A stretch of DNA of 6,300 nt from Candidatus Zixiibacteriota bacterium (GTDB lineage Bacteria > Zixibacteria > MSB-5A5 > GN15 > PGXB01): the NCBI GenBank assembly GCA_030642025.1, contig DAOWOO010000086.1, positions 1-6,300 on the forward strand, read 5' to 3'. The translations under genes were made by a program, and so were the position numbers. The notes under the pieces were generated by a model. That model was not told where the DNA came from. It made no database searches and saw only the letters and a program-made list of their open reading frames with translations. This document shows, in pieces, positions 6,183 through 6,300 of the stretch; positions within the stretch are counted from its first letter, which is position 1; every line of letters starts with the position of its first letter.

Positions 6183-6300
6183 TAGTAAGTTTCAAGCTTC
6201 TAACCTGGTGTCTCGTAGCCGGATCGGCCTATCTTTTGATTGTTGATTTTATCTGGTATAAGCTGGAAAATAAAATTCCGATGTTCGGCGGATTCCCTGA
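6179..6300 (+). CDS. N-terminal fragment of a membrane-anchored protein, truncated by window end
   Basis: The frame from ATG 6179 stays open to the last base and gives 40 complete codons. The visible product begins MIVSFKLLTWCLVAGSAYLL and continues IVDFIWYKLENKIPMFGGFP. Residues 5-26 form one hydrophobic helix, either an uncleaved anchor or the first segment of a larger membrane protein, with a short basic/acidic stretch after it. The ATGA overlap with the SDR stop and a good Shine-Dalgarno site make it a real second gene of that operon. Too little is visible to name a family; an association with the SDR's substrate pathway is only inferred from coupling. Confidence 0.7.
   Translation, partial: MIVSFKLLTWCLVAGSAYLLIVDFIWYKLENKIPMFGGFP

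Overview
The window looks like an ordinary chromosomal segment of an uncultured or poorly studied diderm-type bacterium. Base composition is moderate and genes are tightly packed. Several genes have Shine-Dalgarno sites of the AGGA/GAGGGG kind, and there is one clean intrinsic terminator. No phage, insertion sequence, CRISPR, tRNA or rRNA signal is visible. The gene content (a fused MEMO1-AMMECR1 protein and a large GT-C-like membrane protein with a TPR tail) resembles deep-branching candidate phyla of the FCB type, such as Zixibacteria. That placement is a low-confidence impression, not something the sequence proves.

Layout. Positions 3-407 (+) hold the 3' part of a short NfeD-like membrane/OB-fold protein whose start lies before the window. 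A small hairpin follows, then a QmcA-like SPFH/stomatin membrane protein at 460-1407 (+). This is the classic NfeD-SPFH pair, and it is closed by a strong intrinsic terminator at 1427-1458. A near-consensus promoter (1474-1502) then drives a single-chain MEMO1-AMMECR1 fusion at 1529-2965 (+), which joins two of the three components of the AmmeMemoRadiSam system. Convergent to it, and only 2 bp away, a 685-residue polytopic membrane protein with about 12 membrane segments and a C-terminal TPR array runs from 5025 to 2968 (-). Divergent from that gene, after a 152-bp intergenic region with a good minus-strand promoter, an extended-SDR NAD(P)-dependent epimerase/dehydratase lies at 5178-6182 (+). 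Its stop overlaps (ATGA) the start of a further membrane-anchored gene that leaves the window at 6300.

How they fit together. The NfeD/SPFH pair probably forms a membrane scaffold or quality-control complex. The MEMO1-AMMECR1 protein is a separate transcription unit of unknown chemistry. The GT-C/TPR protein and the SDR enzyme could both belong to envelope glycan or lipid metabolism, but they are on opposite strands and no direct link is shown. Several reading frames begin more plausibly at an internal ATG than at the longest possible start. The points most worth a second look are the MEMO1-AMMECR1 fusion with its altered LHGCIG motif, the undescribed GT-C/TPR protein, and the 33-bp periodic repeat in the SPFH gene.
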